Positions 30,741 to 39,903 of a stretch of DNA of 64,000 nt are shown here, piece after piece (position 1 is the stretch's first letter; every line of letters starts with the position of its first letter). Both the position numbers and the translations under genes were made by a program. Under the pieces are notes generated by a model, which saw only the letters and a program-made list of their open reading frames with translations, did no database searches and was not told where the DNA came from. Source of the stretch: Actinophytocola sp036555685 (GTDB lineage: Bacteria > Actinomycetota > Actinomycetes > Mycobacteriales > Pseudonocardiaceae); assembly GCF_036555685.1 (NCBI RefSeq), contig NZ_DATBKY010000004.1, positions 1-64,000 on the forward strand, in the 5' to 3' direction.

Positions 30741-32923
30741 GCCGGTGTCCCGGTGCGCTGCAGGACGAGCAGCGAGCGGGCGGTGGCCGTGACCGTGCCG
30801 GTCGCGGCCACGATGCGAGGCTCGCTCGGGCGGTCGCCCGCCACCACGCCGACGACCGCGCCGCCGCCGGACTCGGCGAACACCTCGCCCGTGGCGGTGT
30901 CGAGCACCGTGCTCCACTCGGTGCCGTAGCTCGCCTGTGGCATGGTCATCTCGATGTCGTCGTCGTGCGCGTTGAAGCACAGCAGGAACGAGTCGTCGCG
31001 TACGCGCTCGCCGCGGCGGTCCAGGTCGGGGATGCCGTCGCCGTTGAGGAACACCATGACCGAGCGGCCGAAGCCGGACTCCCAGTCCTGTTCGGACATC
31101 TCGTCGCCGGCCGGGGTGAACCACGCGATGTCCTGCACCCCGTCGCCCCGGCGGATGGGCCGGCCCGCGAAGAACCGGCGGCGCCGGAACACCGGGTGGT
31201 TGTGCCGCATCTCGATGACCGCGCGGGTGAACTCCAGGAGGTCGACGTTGCGCTCGGTCAGCGACCAGTCGACCCACGACAGCTCGTTGTCCTGGCAGTA
31301 GCCGTTGTTGTTGCCCTGCTGGGTCCGGCCGAACTCGTCACCGTGCAGCAGCATCGGCACCCCCTGGGACAGCAGCAGGGTCGAGAGCATGTTCCGCTGC
31401 TGCCGCGCGCGCAGGTCGTTGATCTTCTCGTCGTCCGTCGGGCCCTCCGCGCCGCAGTTCCACGACCGGTTGTCGTCGGCGCCGTCGCGATTGTCCTCGC
31501 CGTTGGCCTCGTTGTGCTTCTGGTTGTAGGACACCAGGTCGCGCAGCGTGAAGCCGTCGTGTGCGGTGACGAAGTTGATCGAGGCGTACGGGCGCCGGCC
31601 GTCGTCCTGGTAGAGGTCCGACGAGCCGGTGATGCGGGAGGCGAACTCGCCCAGCGTGGCGGGCTCGCCGCGCCAGAAGTCGCGTACCGTGTCCCGGTAC
31701 TTGCCGTTCCACTCCGTCCACAGTGGAGGGAAGTTACCGACCTGGTAACCGCCGGGCCCGACGTCCCACGGTTCGGCGATCAGCTTCACCTGGCTGATCA
31801 CGGGGTCCTGCTGCACCAGGTCGAAGAACGTGGCGAGCCGGTCGACGTCGTAGAACTCGCGGGCCAGCGTCGCGGCGAGGTCGAAGCGGAACCCGTCGAC
31901 GCGCATCTCGGTGACCCAGTACCGCAGCGAGTCCATGATCAGCTGCAGGGTGTGCGGGCTGCGCACGTTGAGCGAGTTGCCGGTGCCCGTGTAGTCCATG
32001 TAGTACCGCCGGTCGTCGTCGACGAGGCGGTAGTAGCTGTCGTTGTCGATGCCGCGCATGGACAGCGTCGGGCCGAGGTGGTTGCCCTCCGCGGTGTGGT
32101 TGTAGACGACGTCGAGGATGACCTCGATGCCCGCCTCGTGCAGCGCGCGGACCATCGCCTTGAACTCCTGCACCTGGCTGCCGGCCATGGTGTTCGGCTG
32201 CCCGTGCCCGACCGCGTAGCCGTCGTGCGGGGCGAGGTAGGCGATCGTGTTGTAGCCCCAGTAGTTGCGCAGGCCGCGTTCGAGCAGCCCGTGGTCGTGC
32301 AGGAACTGGTGCACGGGCATCAGCTCGACCGCGGTGACGCCGAGGTCGACCAGGTAGTCGATCATGACGGGGTGCGCGAGGCCGGAGTAGGTGCCACGCA
32401 GCTCCTCGGGGATCTCCGGGTGGGCGATCGTGAGGCCGCGCACGTGCGCCTCGTAGACGATCGTCTCGTTGTACGGCGTGTTCGGCGGCCTGTCGTTGGC
32501 CCAGTCGAAGAACGGGTTGACCACCACGCCCTTGATCGTGTGCGGGGCGGAGTCGGCGTCGTTGCGTTCCTCGGGCTTGCCGAACCGGTAGCCGAACACC
32601 GACTCGTCCCAGTCCACCGCGCCGCTGACCGCCTTGGCGTACGGGTCGAGCAGCAGCTTGTTGGGGTTGTGCCGCAGCCCGGCCGCCGGCTCGTACGGGC
32701 CGTGCACGCGGTAGCCGTACTGCTGGCCGGGCCCGATGCCCGGCAGGTAGCCGTGCCACACGAAGCCGTCGACCTCGGGCAGCCGGACCCGGGTCTCGTT
32801 GCCGGCCGCGTCGAACAGGCACAGCTCGACCCGCTGCGCCGCCTCGGAGAACAGCGCGAAGTTGGTGCCGGCGCCGTCGTAGGTGGCGCCGAGCGGGTAG
32901 GGGGAACCTGGCCAGGCCTGCAC
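30737..32923 (-). CDS. glgX: Glycogen debranching enzyme (GlgX / TreX)
   Basis: A 728-residue isoamylase-type GH13 enzyme. It has an N-terminal CBM48-like domain (SPYPLGATYDGAGTNFALFS), the barrel with Asp (DGFRFDLAATL), Glu (LIAEPWDVGPGGYQ) and Asp (TAHDGFTLRDLVSY). In this context it debranches glycogen to feed linear glucans to TreY. The GTG start has GAGGAG upstream, 78 bases after the malQ stop. It is the first gene of the coupled three-gene set. Confidence 0.93.
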   Translation of the reverse strand: MQAWPGSPYPLGATYDGAGTNFALFSEAAQRVELCLFDAAGNETRVRLPEVDGFVWHGYLPGIGPGQQYGYRVHGPYEPAAGLRHNPNKLLLDPYAKAVSGAVDWDESVFGYRFGKPEERNDADSAPHTIKGVVVNPFFDWANDRPPNTPYNETIVYEAHVRGLTIAHPEIPEELRGTYSGLAHPVMIDYLVDLGVTAVELMPVHQFLHDHGLLERGLRNYWGYNTIAYLAPHDGYAVGHGQPNTMAGSQVQEFKAMVRALHEAGIEVILDVVYNHTAEGNHLGPTLSMRGIDNDSYYRLVDDDRRYYMDYTGTGNSLNVRSPHTLQLIMDSLRYWVTEMRVDGFRFDLAATLAREFYDVDRLATFFDLVQQDPVISQVKLIAEPWDVGPGGYQVGNFPPLWTEWNGKYRDTVRDFWRGEPATLGEFASRITGSSDLYQDDGRRPYASINFVTAHDGFTLRDLVSYNQKHNEANGEDNRDGADDNRSWNCGAEGPTDDEKINDLRARQQRNMLSTLLLSQGVPMLLHGDEFGRTQQGNNNGYCQDNELSWVDWSLTERNVDLLEFTRAVIEMRHNHPVFRRRRFFAGRPIRRGDGVQDIAWFTPAGDEMSEQDWESGFGRSVMVFLNGDGIPDLDRRGERVRDDSFLLCFNAHDDDIEMTMPQASYGTEWSTVLDTATGEVFAESGGGAVVGVVAGDRPSEPRIVAATGTVTATARSLLVLQRTGTPA

Positions 32924-33000
32924 GCGGTCTCCTCGGTGGGGTCGAAGGTGATCGGGTCTCGATCTCTTTTGTCAGACGGTAAACGGGGGCACCGACAGAG

Positions 33001-34998
33001 CTACCGCTTCCTGAGCGGCTTCTCGTCGGATTCAGCCGATCCGGGTTCGGCCTGCGTCATCGGTCGTGCGTCGCGCAGGGCGGAGATCGCGCGCAGCACT
33101 ACCGGGTGTTCCAGCAACTCGTCCACCGACACCGGAAGTGGGATACGCCAGTTGGGGTACTCGTCGATGGTGCCGGGCAGGTTGGGCTGACGCGTCTCGC
33201 CGACCGCGTCCTGCGGGGAGGTCAGCAGCAGCGTGCTGGCCGCCGTCGCGAGCAGCCGGTGCAGGGCGACGACGAGGTTCTCGTCGCTCGGGTCGTCCGG
33301 GAGCAGATCGTGTGCGGCCAGCTCGGCGAGGAGCTCCTCGCGGTCGGCGGCCGCCTTCGCCCGCTCGGCGTCGGGGTCCGCGAGCTGTCCGAGGTCGGCG
33401 CGGACCGTGACGTGCTCGCCACGCAGGAAACCCGCGGCGGTGGGCAGATCGTGGGTGGAGATGCTCGCCATCGCGGCGGCCGGCCACCGCGCGGGCGCGA
33501 GCAGCGGCTCGCCCGGCGAGTGCTCGTCGCGCTGGAACCACAGGACGGCCGAGCTCAGCACGCCGCGCTCCCGCAGCGTCGAGCGCACTTCGTCGGACAC
33601 GGTGCCGAGGTCCTCGCCGACCACGATCGCCGACGCCCGGTGCGCCTCCAGCGCGAGCACGCCGAGCAGCGCGCTCGCGTCGTAGTGGACATAGGTGCCC
33701 TCACTCGCCGGCCGGCCCGGCGGGATCCACCACAGCCGCCAGAGCCCCATGACGTGGTCGACCCGGATCCCGTCGGCGTGGGCGAGCACGCTGCGGATGA
33801 CATCACGGAAGGGGAGGTACCCGGCGGCGGCGAGCCTATCCGGGCGCCAGGGAGGCAGGTTCCAGTCCTGCCCCTGCTGGCTGAACGCGTCCGGCGGCGC
33901 GCCGACGGTGACCTCCGGGGCGAGCACGTCCTGCAGCGCCCACGCGTCCGCACCCGCCGGGTCCACGCCGACCGGCAGGTCGTGCACGATCCCGACCGGC
34001 ATGCCCCCGGCCGCGGCCCGCACGCCGGCCAGCTGCTCGGCGCACAGCCGTTGCAGCCACGAGTGGAACGCGATGCGGGGGTTGTCCCGCCGCGCCTCCT
34101 CGACCGCCGCGCCGCGCGGGTGGCGGAGCTCGGCCGGCCACTTCCGCCAGTCCGCGCCGTGCTGCTCGGCCAGCGTGCAGAACGTCGCGAAGTCGCGCAG
34201 GTCCGCGTCGTCCGGCGGGGGCGGCAGCGGCGGCGAGCGGCGCCAGAGCAGCTCGAGCGCGGCGAGCTTGGCCCGCCACACCGCGTCGTAGTCGATCAGT
34301 CCGGCCCCGGGGGGCGGGGCGAGCGCCTCGACCTCCGCGCGCACCTCGGGCGACGCCCGGCGGAACGCCTCGGTGTCGGTGACCCGCAGGTACAGCGGGT
34401 TCGCGAAGCGGCGACTGGACGGCGAGTACGGCGAGCGCTGCACGGGCTGGACCGGCGTGATCGCCTGGACCGGGTTGACCAGCACCGCGCCGGCGCCGAG
34501 CCGTGCCGAGCCGCCGACCAGCGTCCGCAGGTCGGCCAGGTCGCCGATGCCCCACGAGCCGGCCGAGTGCAGCGCGTACAGCTGCACCATCCAACCCCAG
34601 GCCGGCGGCACCGGCGGCAGCGTGTGCGGGGTGACCACCACGCTCGTCCGGCGGTCGCCGACGACGAGGTCGTGCCAGCCCAGCGGCAGGTCGCCCGGCA
34701 GCTCGTGGCGCACCGGCCGGGTCGTGCCGTCCTCCAGGTGCAGCTCGCCGGGCACGCCGACGGCAGGCGTCTCGCCGGCCCGGACCACGATCGGGTCGGG
34801 CACGGTCGCGCGGCCGTGCTCCGCGATGGCGTCGGACAGCTGCGCGCTGACGGTCGCGGGCGTGCTGGCGTCGACGCCGAGCTGGGCGAGTACCGCGACC
34901 ACGACATCGTCGGCGACGTCGATCCGGCGGCGTTCGGTGTCCTCGTACCACGTGGCGACACCGTGCGCGGCGGCGAGCGCGCGGAGCTCAGCATCCAT
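33001..34998 (-). CDS. malQ: 4-alpha-glucanotransferase (amylomaltase)
   Basis: A 665-residue GH77 enzyme. The N-terminal part (about 1-130) is the actinobacterial MalQ N-domain. The barrel shows Asp nucleophile (GIRVDHVMGL), Glu (VVGEDLGTV) and Asp (STHDLPT), with the GH77 landmarks SPYSPSSRRFANPLYL and NPRIAFHSWLQ. It disproportionates maltodextrins, supplying chains of the length TreY needs. It is upstream of glgX on the same strand. Confidence 0.93.
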   Translation of the reverse strand: MDAELRALAAAHGVATWYEDTERRRIDVADDVVVAVLAQLGVDASTPATVSAQLSDAIAEHGRATVPDPIVVRAGETPAVGVPGELHLEDGTTRPVRHELPGDLPLGWHDLVVGDRRTSVVVTPHTLPPVPPAWGWMVQLYALHSAGSWGIGDLADLRTLVGGSARLGAGAVLVNPVQAITPVQPVQRSPYSPSSRRFANPLYLRVTDTEAFRRASPEVRAEVEALAPPPGAGLIDYDAVWRAKLAALELLWRRSPPLPPPPDDADLRDFATFCTLAEQHGADWRKWPAELRHPRGAAVEEARRDNPRIAFHSWLQRLCAEQLAGVRAAAGGMPVGIVHDLPVGVDPAGADAWALQDVLAPEVTVGAPPDAFSQQGQDWNLPPWRPDRLAAAGYLPFRDVIRSVLAHADGIRVDHVMGLWRLWWIPPGRPASEGTYVHYDASALLGVLALEAHRASAIVVGEDLGTVSDEVRSTLRERGVLSSAVLWFQRDEHSPGEPLLAPARWPAAAMASISTHDLPTAAGFLRGEHVTVRADLGQLADPDAERAKAAADREELLAELAAHDLLPDDPSDENLVVALHRLLATAASTLLLTSPQDAVGETRQPNLPGTIDEYPNWRIPLPVSVDELLEHPVVLRAISALRDARPMTQAEPGSAESDEKPLRKR

Positions 34999-35009
34999 AT
35001 GGGACCGGG

Positions 35010-35396
35010 TCAGCGCGACTCGCGCTGGCTCGGCAGCGAGCGGCCGAGGCCTTCACGGGCGGCGAGCAGAGCCGTCCGTGCGCCGGCCGGGTCGTCGGCA
35101 TCGAGCCGGACGCGTGCGGTGCGCACGTCGTGCACCGCGGGCTCGATGCGGCAGGTGTCCCCGGTCGCCGCGCTCCACGCCAGGCCGCCGACCAGAAGGT
35201 CGTCGAGCTTGTGCCGGGTCGGGTCGTCGGGGGAGGTGGTCGAGGACAGTTCGGCGAGTGCGGCGTCGACCGCGGCCCGCAGGCGCTCACCGGGCGTCGG
35301 TGCCGGGCGAGGAGTGGGACGGGATCGGAGCATCGGGGCCGGGATCCCGGCTCTCAGCTCCTCACGAACGTTCACGGACAGTTTCTGCTTGGCCAC
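35010..35396 (-). CDS. Hypothetical protein upstream of malQ
   Basis: A 128-residue protein starting MAKQKLSVNVREELRAGIPA, with a Pro-rich stretch (RPTPRPAPTPGER) and two helical segments ('LRAAVDAALAELSS', 'ARTALLAAREGLGRSL'). It starts from a GTG with GGGAGGG upstream. Its stop is 11 bases before the malQ start, so it is probably the first gene of the malQ operon. No homology recognised. Confidence 0.6.
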   Translation of the reverse strand: MAKQKLSVNVREELRAGIPAPMLRSRPTPRPAPTPGERLRAAVDAALAELSSTTSPDDPTRHKLDDLLVGGLAWSAATGDTCRIEPAVHDVRTARVRLDADDPAGARTALLAAREGLGRSLPSQRESR

Positions 35397-35548
35397 CGTG
35401 GCCCTCCCGCACTGGGCTATCGCAGGGCCGGCCGGCGCCCGCCGCCGGCTCGTACCCAGATCCTTGCATTTCAAACCCGGAAATCCCAGCCCAGGGACGG
35501 AAATCACCATGTTAAGCGATCAAGAGAGATCTGTAGTGACATAGAGCC

Positions 35549-37024
35549 GTGAGCCCGCTCGGAACGATCATCGACAAGGTTGACGAACGAATCGGCGACG
35601 GCATCGAAACCGTCCTGTGCGCGCACCACACGCGCCGGCTGGGCAAGCTCGGCTGGCGCGAGGTGCTGGGGGAGCGCAGCGACAATCCCTTGGGCGTGCG
35701 CGCCCCGCTGCGGACCGGCAACTCCGTGGAGGTGCTCGTCGACGGCGAGGACGCGCTGCCGGTCGTCCAGGCGGCCATCCAGGGCGCCCGCAAGAGCGTG
35801 CACATCGCGAACTGGCACGCGAGCCCGGACTTCCGGCTGACCCGCGACCCCGGCTCGCCGACCCTGCGCGAGCTGCTCGCGTCGACGGCCGAGCGGGTCC
35901 CGGTCCGGCTGCTGCTGTGGGCCGGTCCGCCGCTGCCGGTTTTCCAGCCGACCCGGGGGCTGGTGAAGTCCGCGCACGAGGCGTTCACGCGCGACTCGAA
36001 GGTGCGCTGCGTGCTCGACTCCCGCGAGCGCACGATGCATTGCCACCACGAGAAGCTCGTGATCGTCGACGACGAGACCGCGTTCGTCGGGGGCATGGAC
36101 TTCACCGCGCTCGAGGGCGACCGGCACGACAGCATCGAGCACCCGCCGGACCGTCCGCTGGGCTGGCACGACGTCGTGACCCGCCTGCGCGGCCCGATCG
36201 TGGCCGACGTCGCCGACCACTTCCGCCGCCGCTGGCGCGAGGTGGCGCAAGAGGACCTGCCCGAGCCGGTACCGCCGAAGCCGGCCGGGGACACCAACGT
36301 CCAGCTCCTGCGCACGATCCCGGACGGGACGTACGACTTCGCGCCGCGCGGCGAGTTCACGATCCTCGACGGGTACCTGCGCGCGCTGCGCTCGGCGAAG
36401 CGGCTGGTGTACCTGGAGAACCAGTTCCTCTGGTCACCCGAGATCGTCGAGGTGCTGATGGACAAGCTGTGCGACCCGCCGGACCCGCGGTTCCGCGTGG
36501 TCCTCGTGCTGCCGCGCAAGCCGTCCAACGGCGCGGACACCACGCGCGGCCAGCTCGGCCGCATGCTCGCCGCGGACGCGGTCGACCCGACGGGCCAGAA
36601 ACTGTTGCTGGCGACCACGATCAACGCGCACCACGACGACCCGGCGGTCGAGGACACCGCACCGGTCTACGTGCACGCGAAGGTCGGCATCGTCGACGAC
36701 GCCTGGATGACGATCGGCTCGGCGAACCTCAACGAGCACTCGCTGTTCAACGACACCGAGGTCAACATCGCCACCGACGACCGCGAGCTGATCAGGCACA
36801 CCCGGCTGCGGCTGTGGGCCGAGCACCTGCAGCGCCCGCGCGAGGACGTCGACGGCGACCCGGCCGAGGTGATCGACCGGCTCTGGCGGCCGACCGCCGA
36901 GCACCAGGCCGAGCGGGAGGCGAACGGGCACCCGCCCACCCACCGGCTCACGCTGCTGCCCGGCGTCTCCCGCCGCGCCGGCCGGTTACAGGGACCGTTG
37001 CGGGGCCTGCTGGTGGACGGCTAG
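35549..37024 (+). CDS. Phospholipase D / cardiolipin synthase-like protein
   Basis: A 491-residue protein with two HKD motifs: HHEKLVIVDDETAFVGGMD and VHAKVGIVDDAWMTIGSANL. These form one active site that transfers phosphatidyl groups or hydrolyses phospholipids. There is no obvious membrane segment, and the length is closest to soluble PLD-like proteins. The GTG start lacks a clear ribosome-binding site. Its last 39 bases overlap the converging SGNH hydrolase gene. Confidence 0.88.
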   Translation: MSPLGTIIDKVDERIGDGIETVLCAHHTRRLGKLGWREVLGERSDNPLGVRAPLRTGNSVEVLVDGEDALPVVQAAIQGARKSVHIANWHASPDFRLTRDPGSPTLRELLASTAERVPVRLLLWAGPPLPVFQPTRGLVKSAHEAFTRDSKVRCVLDSRERTMHCHHEKLVIVDDETAFVGGMDFTALEGDRHDSIEHPPDRPLGWHDVVTRLRGPIVADVADHFRRRWREVAQEDLPEPVPPKPAGDTNVQLLRTIPDGTYDFAPRGEFTILDGYLRALRSAKRLVYLENQFLWSPEIVEVLMDKLCDPPDPRFRVVLVLPRKPSNGADTTRGQLGRMLAADAVDPTGQKLLLATTINAHHDDPAVEDTAPVYVHAKVGIVDDAWMTIGSANLNEHSLFNDTEVNIATDDRELIRHTRLRLWAEHLQRPREDVDGDPAEVIDRLWRPTAEHQAEREANGHPPTHRLTLLPGVSRRAGRLQGPLRGLLVDG

Positions 37025-37819
37025 CGAGCTCAGCCTGCTCTGCACGGCCGGCGCGTAGCCGGAGGAGTGGCCGACGGCCTTCGGGTGGTAGGACTCGAGG
37101 ATCGGGTTCGACAGGCCGTTGATCCACTCCGCGTCGTCGCACACCGCGTGGCCGGTGAACACCGAGCGCACGTCCACGAAGCCGAAGCCGTGCGCGCCGG
37201 CCCGGGCGCTGGTCGTCGTCGCGAGCAGGTCGGCGGTCTGGTTCAGCGAGGCCTGTTCCCCGGGGCTGATGCGGGCGAGCGCGTTGCACTCCTCGCCGTT
37301 GAACAGCCGCGGGTAGCCGACGACCGCGACCCGCGCGTTGGGCGCGCGGTTGTGGATCTGCGTGTAGAGGTTGTCGAGCAGGCCGGGCAGCGTGTTGCGG
37401 ATGAAGCTGTTCGCGTTGTTGATCTCGTTCGTGCAGGTCCACGGCCACGGCTTGGCGCACTGCGTGATCACGTCGGCGAAGCCGGCGTCGTTGCCGCCGA
37501 CCGACACGGTGACGTAGGCGGTGCTCGCGTTGAGGCTGCCGAGCTGGTTCAGCACGTCGGGCACGCGGGCGCCCGAGCAGGCGGCGAACGTGAGCGGCGC
37601 GCCGAGGCGCTGGGCGACGAGCACCGGGTAGGCCTGGGGCGAGCGGTAGCAGGAGCCGGAGTCGGGGTAGTAGTTGCGGGTGCCGACGCCGGAGGAGTAC
37701 GAGTCGCCGAGCGCGGTGTAGGGGCCGGCGGCGGCCTGGGCGGGGATTCCCACCAGGGCCACGACGGCGGCGAGTGCCGCGGTGACGGCGGCGAGCAGGG
37801 TCGGTCGGACGAGTCGCAT
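36986..37819 (-). CDS. Secreted SGNH/GDSL hydrolase
   Basis: A 277-residue exported enzyme. It has a signal peptide (MRLVRPTLLAAVTAALAAVV), then block I YTALGDSYSSGVG (Ser), block III VGGNDAGF (Asn) and block V ESYHPKAVGH (His). The family contains lipases and esterases; six cysteines in the mature part suggest disulfides as in Streptomyces lipases. The ATG at 37819 has GGAGG nearby. It converges on the phospholipase D gene, overlapping by 39 bases. Confidence 0.88.
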   Translation of the reverse strand: MRLVRPTLLAAVTAALAAVVALVGIPAQAAAGPYTALGDSYSSGVGTRNYYPDSGSCYRSPQAYPVLVAQRLGAPLTFAACSGARVPDVLNQLGSLNASTAYVTVSVGGNDAGFADVITQCAKPWPWTCTNEINNANSFIRNTLPGLLDNLYTQIHNRAPNARVAVVGYPRLFNGEECNALARISPGEQASLNQTADLLATTTSARAGAHGFGFVDVRSVFTGHAVCDDAEWINGLSNPILESYHPKAVGHSSGYAPAVQSRLSSLAVHQQAPQRSL

Positions 37820-37991
37820 GGGCTGCCTCCACACGGTTTGCGGAACGTCCGGGAGCAGGGGCCGGACGTCATTCAGCGTGCGGTTTCGGTGTGGAGTCGA
37901 ACAATCCGCCGATTCGGTGGAAACTTTCGCACTTCTAGCCAGATTTGCGACTTTCTGTCAGCGTTTCCTTTGCGAGGTCGTGGGGTATCTG

Positions 37992-39065
37992 GTGCACGTG
38001 GCGCTCACGGTTGGTGTCGAGGAGGAGTTCCTGCTGGTGGACGCCGACGGGCAGCTCTCCGGCCGCGGGCCGGAGGTGGCCCGTGCGGTGGGCGAGTCCC
38101 CGGGCGAGATCGAGACCGAGCTGACGTTGTGCCAGGTCGAGTCGGCGACCGAGGTCTGCCGGACGCCCGACGAGGTGCTCGACCAGCTCACCGGACTGCG
38201 TGCCTCGCTGGCGTCGTCCGCCCGCGAACGGGGTTTGCGGCTCCTGCCGAGCGGATGCCCGGTGCTGCCGGAGGACGACCGCCCGGCGATCACGCCCAAG
38301 CCGCGGTACCTGCGCATGGCCCAGCACTTCGGCGCGACGGCCCGGGCCGGTTCGACCTGCGGCTGCCACGTGCACGTCGCGATGCCGGACCGGGAGCTGG
38401 GCGTGCAGGTGATCAACCACGTGCGGCCGTGGTTGCCGGCCCTGCTCGCGGTGACCGCGAACTCGCCCTTCGACGGCCTGGACACCGGCTATGCGAGCTG
38501 GCGGTACCAGGCGTGGTCGCGCTGGCCGTCGGCCGGCCCGCCGCCGATGTTCGCGTCACTGGACGAATACGAGTCCACTGTGGACGCGATGCTGCGCTCG
38601 ACCGCGATCCTGGACAAGGGGATGGTCTACTGGGACGTCCGCCTCTCCGAACACCAGCCGACGCTGGAGTTCCGCGTCGCGGACGTCGCTGCCCGGGCCG
38701 AGCAGGCGGCGCTGCTCGCGGTCCTCGTGCGCGGGCTCGTCGCGTTCGCCATCGGGCAGGTCTCCGACGGCGTGTCCGCGCCGCGGCTGCCGCACGCGGT
38801 GCTGCGGGCGAACCTCTGGTGCGCGTCGCACGCGGGCCTGGGCGGGGAGAGCCTGCACCCGCTGACCGGTGAGCTCGCCGGGATCCACGACCAGCTGGCC
38901 GACCTGCTCATCTTGCTGCGCCCGGCGCTTGGACCGGACGTGCCGTTCGCCGAGGCCGGGCTCGCGACGTTGCGGGAGGCCGGGAGCGGTGCCGACCTGC
39001 AGCGGGCGGTGTTCGAGCGGCGCGGCAAACTGCGGGACGTGGTGGACGAGCTGGCACTGCGGTAA
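37992..39065 (+). CDS. ybdK: YbdK-family carboxylate-amine ligase (glutamate-cysteine ligase type 2)
   Basis: A 357-residue ATP-dependent ligase of the GCS2 family: TVGVEEEFLLVD at the N-terminus, EIETELTLCQVESATEVC, STCGCHVHVAMPD and PTLEFRVADVAARAEQAAL. The glutamate-cysteine ligase activity of the family is weak; in actinobacteria these enzymes may act in thiol or peptide biosynthesis. The GTG start at 37992 is preferred; another GTG lies two codons downstream. It is divergent from the SGNH hydrolase gene across 172 bases. Confidence 0.85.
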   Translation: MHVALTVGVEEEFLLVDADGQLSGRGPEVARAVGESPGEIETELTLCQVESATEVCRTPDEVLDQLTGLRASLASSARERGLRLLPSGCPVLPEDDRPAITPKPRYLRMAQHFGATARAGSTCGCHVHVAMPDRELGVQVINHVRPWLPALLAVTANSPFDGLDTGYASWRYQAWSRWPSAGPPPMFASLDEYESTVDAMLRSTAILDKGMVYWDVRLSEHQPTLEFRVADVAARAEQAALLAVLVRGLVAFAIGQVSDGVSAPRLPHAVLRANLWCASHAGLGGESLHPLTGELAGIHDQLADLLILLRPALGPDVPFAEAGLATLREAGSGADLQRAVFERRGKLRDVVDELALR

Positions 39066-39078
39066 GACCGCGGTGAGA

Positions 39079-39111
39079 CCTGCGGTGAGCCTGCGGTGAG
39101 CCTGCGGTGAG
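39079..39111 (+). repeat. Three tandem copies of an 11-bp unit
   Basis: CCTGCGGTGAG occurs three times without interruption (39079-39089, 39090-39100, 39101-39111). Related partial copies occur just upstream (CGGTGAG near 39071, and the ybdK stop region CTGCGGTAAG). It lies in the 216-base gap after ybdK, which otherwise shows no gene. Such arrays often arise by slippage. Confidence 0.8.
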
Positions 39112-39281
39112 GTCGTACGCGGTGACCAGAGGTGGGCGCGGCGTTGGGGCGGCGATCGTGGCCGACGCGGTCGCGTCCCGCTGTCCGCCACGCTCGTGAC
39201 GGGGTCACGCTTCCGGTGGACGGCGGCCGGTCGGCCGGTGGCGGCGACCCGGAGCCGGCGGCGGAGTCGTAGGCTGCGCCG

Positions 39282-39500
39282 GTGGACGACGTGTCGACGA
39301 CGGTCCGGACGGTCTGCCACGGATGCCGTCAGGTCACCCAGTACCGCAGCGACGAGGGCGTGATCCGGCCGATGGTGCTGCCCGCGAGCGGCACGGTGTG
39401 GGTGGACAAGATGCCCGGTGGGATGGTCGAGGTGCCGTGCCCGGTGTGCGGGGACGACGAGGACCCCGGCTGGGTGCCGGCGTTCGTCCCGCCCGCCTGA
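39282..39500 (+). CDS. Small putative zinc-ribbon protein
   Basis: A 72-residue protein with two Cys pairs: VCHGCRQ near the N-terminus and PCPVCGDDED near the C-terminus, a spacing suitable for one zinc ribbon. The start is a GTG with a weak ribosome-binding site. The function is unknown; it is followed after 21 bases by the DUF2277 gene. Confidence 0.65.
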   Translation: MDDVSTTVRTVCHGCRQVTQYRSDEGVIRPMVLPASGTVWVDKMPGGMVEVPCPVCGDDEDPGWVPAFVPPA

Positions 39501-39521
39501 GTTTCACCTACGCTCGGCGTC

Positions 39522-39797
39522 ATGTGCCGAAACATCACCGCCCTGCGAGGCCTCGAGCCGGCCGCGACGCCCGAGGAGATCGAGGCGGCCGCGCGCCAGT
39601 ACGTGCGCAAGGTGAGCGGGGTCCAGACGCTGTCGGACAACACCCGTGACCCGTTCGAGGCCGCGGTCGCCGCGGTCGCGAAGGCGACGACCCAGCTCCT
39701 CGCCGAGCTCCCGCCGCGCAAGCAACCGCCGGCGACCCTTCCGCCCCTGCGCCGCCCGCAGGTGCGGGCGCGGCTCGCGGCGAAGAACGCGCGCTGA
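39522..39797 (+). CDS. DUF2277-family protein
   Basis: A 91-residue protein starting MCRNITALRGLEPAATPEEI, the characteristic N-terminus of DUF2277, followed by 'AARQYVRKVSGVQTLSDNTR' and an Arg-rich tail. It is helical and probably nucleic-acid binding by charge; the function is unknown. A strong hairpin follows its stop. Confidence 0.85.
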   Translation: MCRNITALRGLEPAATPEEIEAAARQYVRKVSGVQTLSDNTRDPFEAAVAAVAKATTQLLAELPPRKQPPATLPPLRRPQVRARLAAKNAR

Positions 39798-39803
39798 CCG
39801 GAC

Positions 39804-39835
39804 TCCCCGGGCCCGCGACGTGCCGGGCCCGGGGA
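39804..39835 (+). terminator. Strong hairpin before the herA operon
   Basis: TCCCCGGGCCCG (39804-39815) and CGGGCCCGGGGA (39824-39835) form a perfect 12-bp stem with an 8-base loop, 6 bases after the DUF2277 stop. It separates that gene from the following DNA-repair operon. Confidence 0.75.
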
Positions 39836-39903
39836 TCCCCGGACTCGTCGGCCGGCGGACATAGACTGCGGGCCCCGCCTGCCCAACCGACCGAGGAGCG
39901 TGC

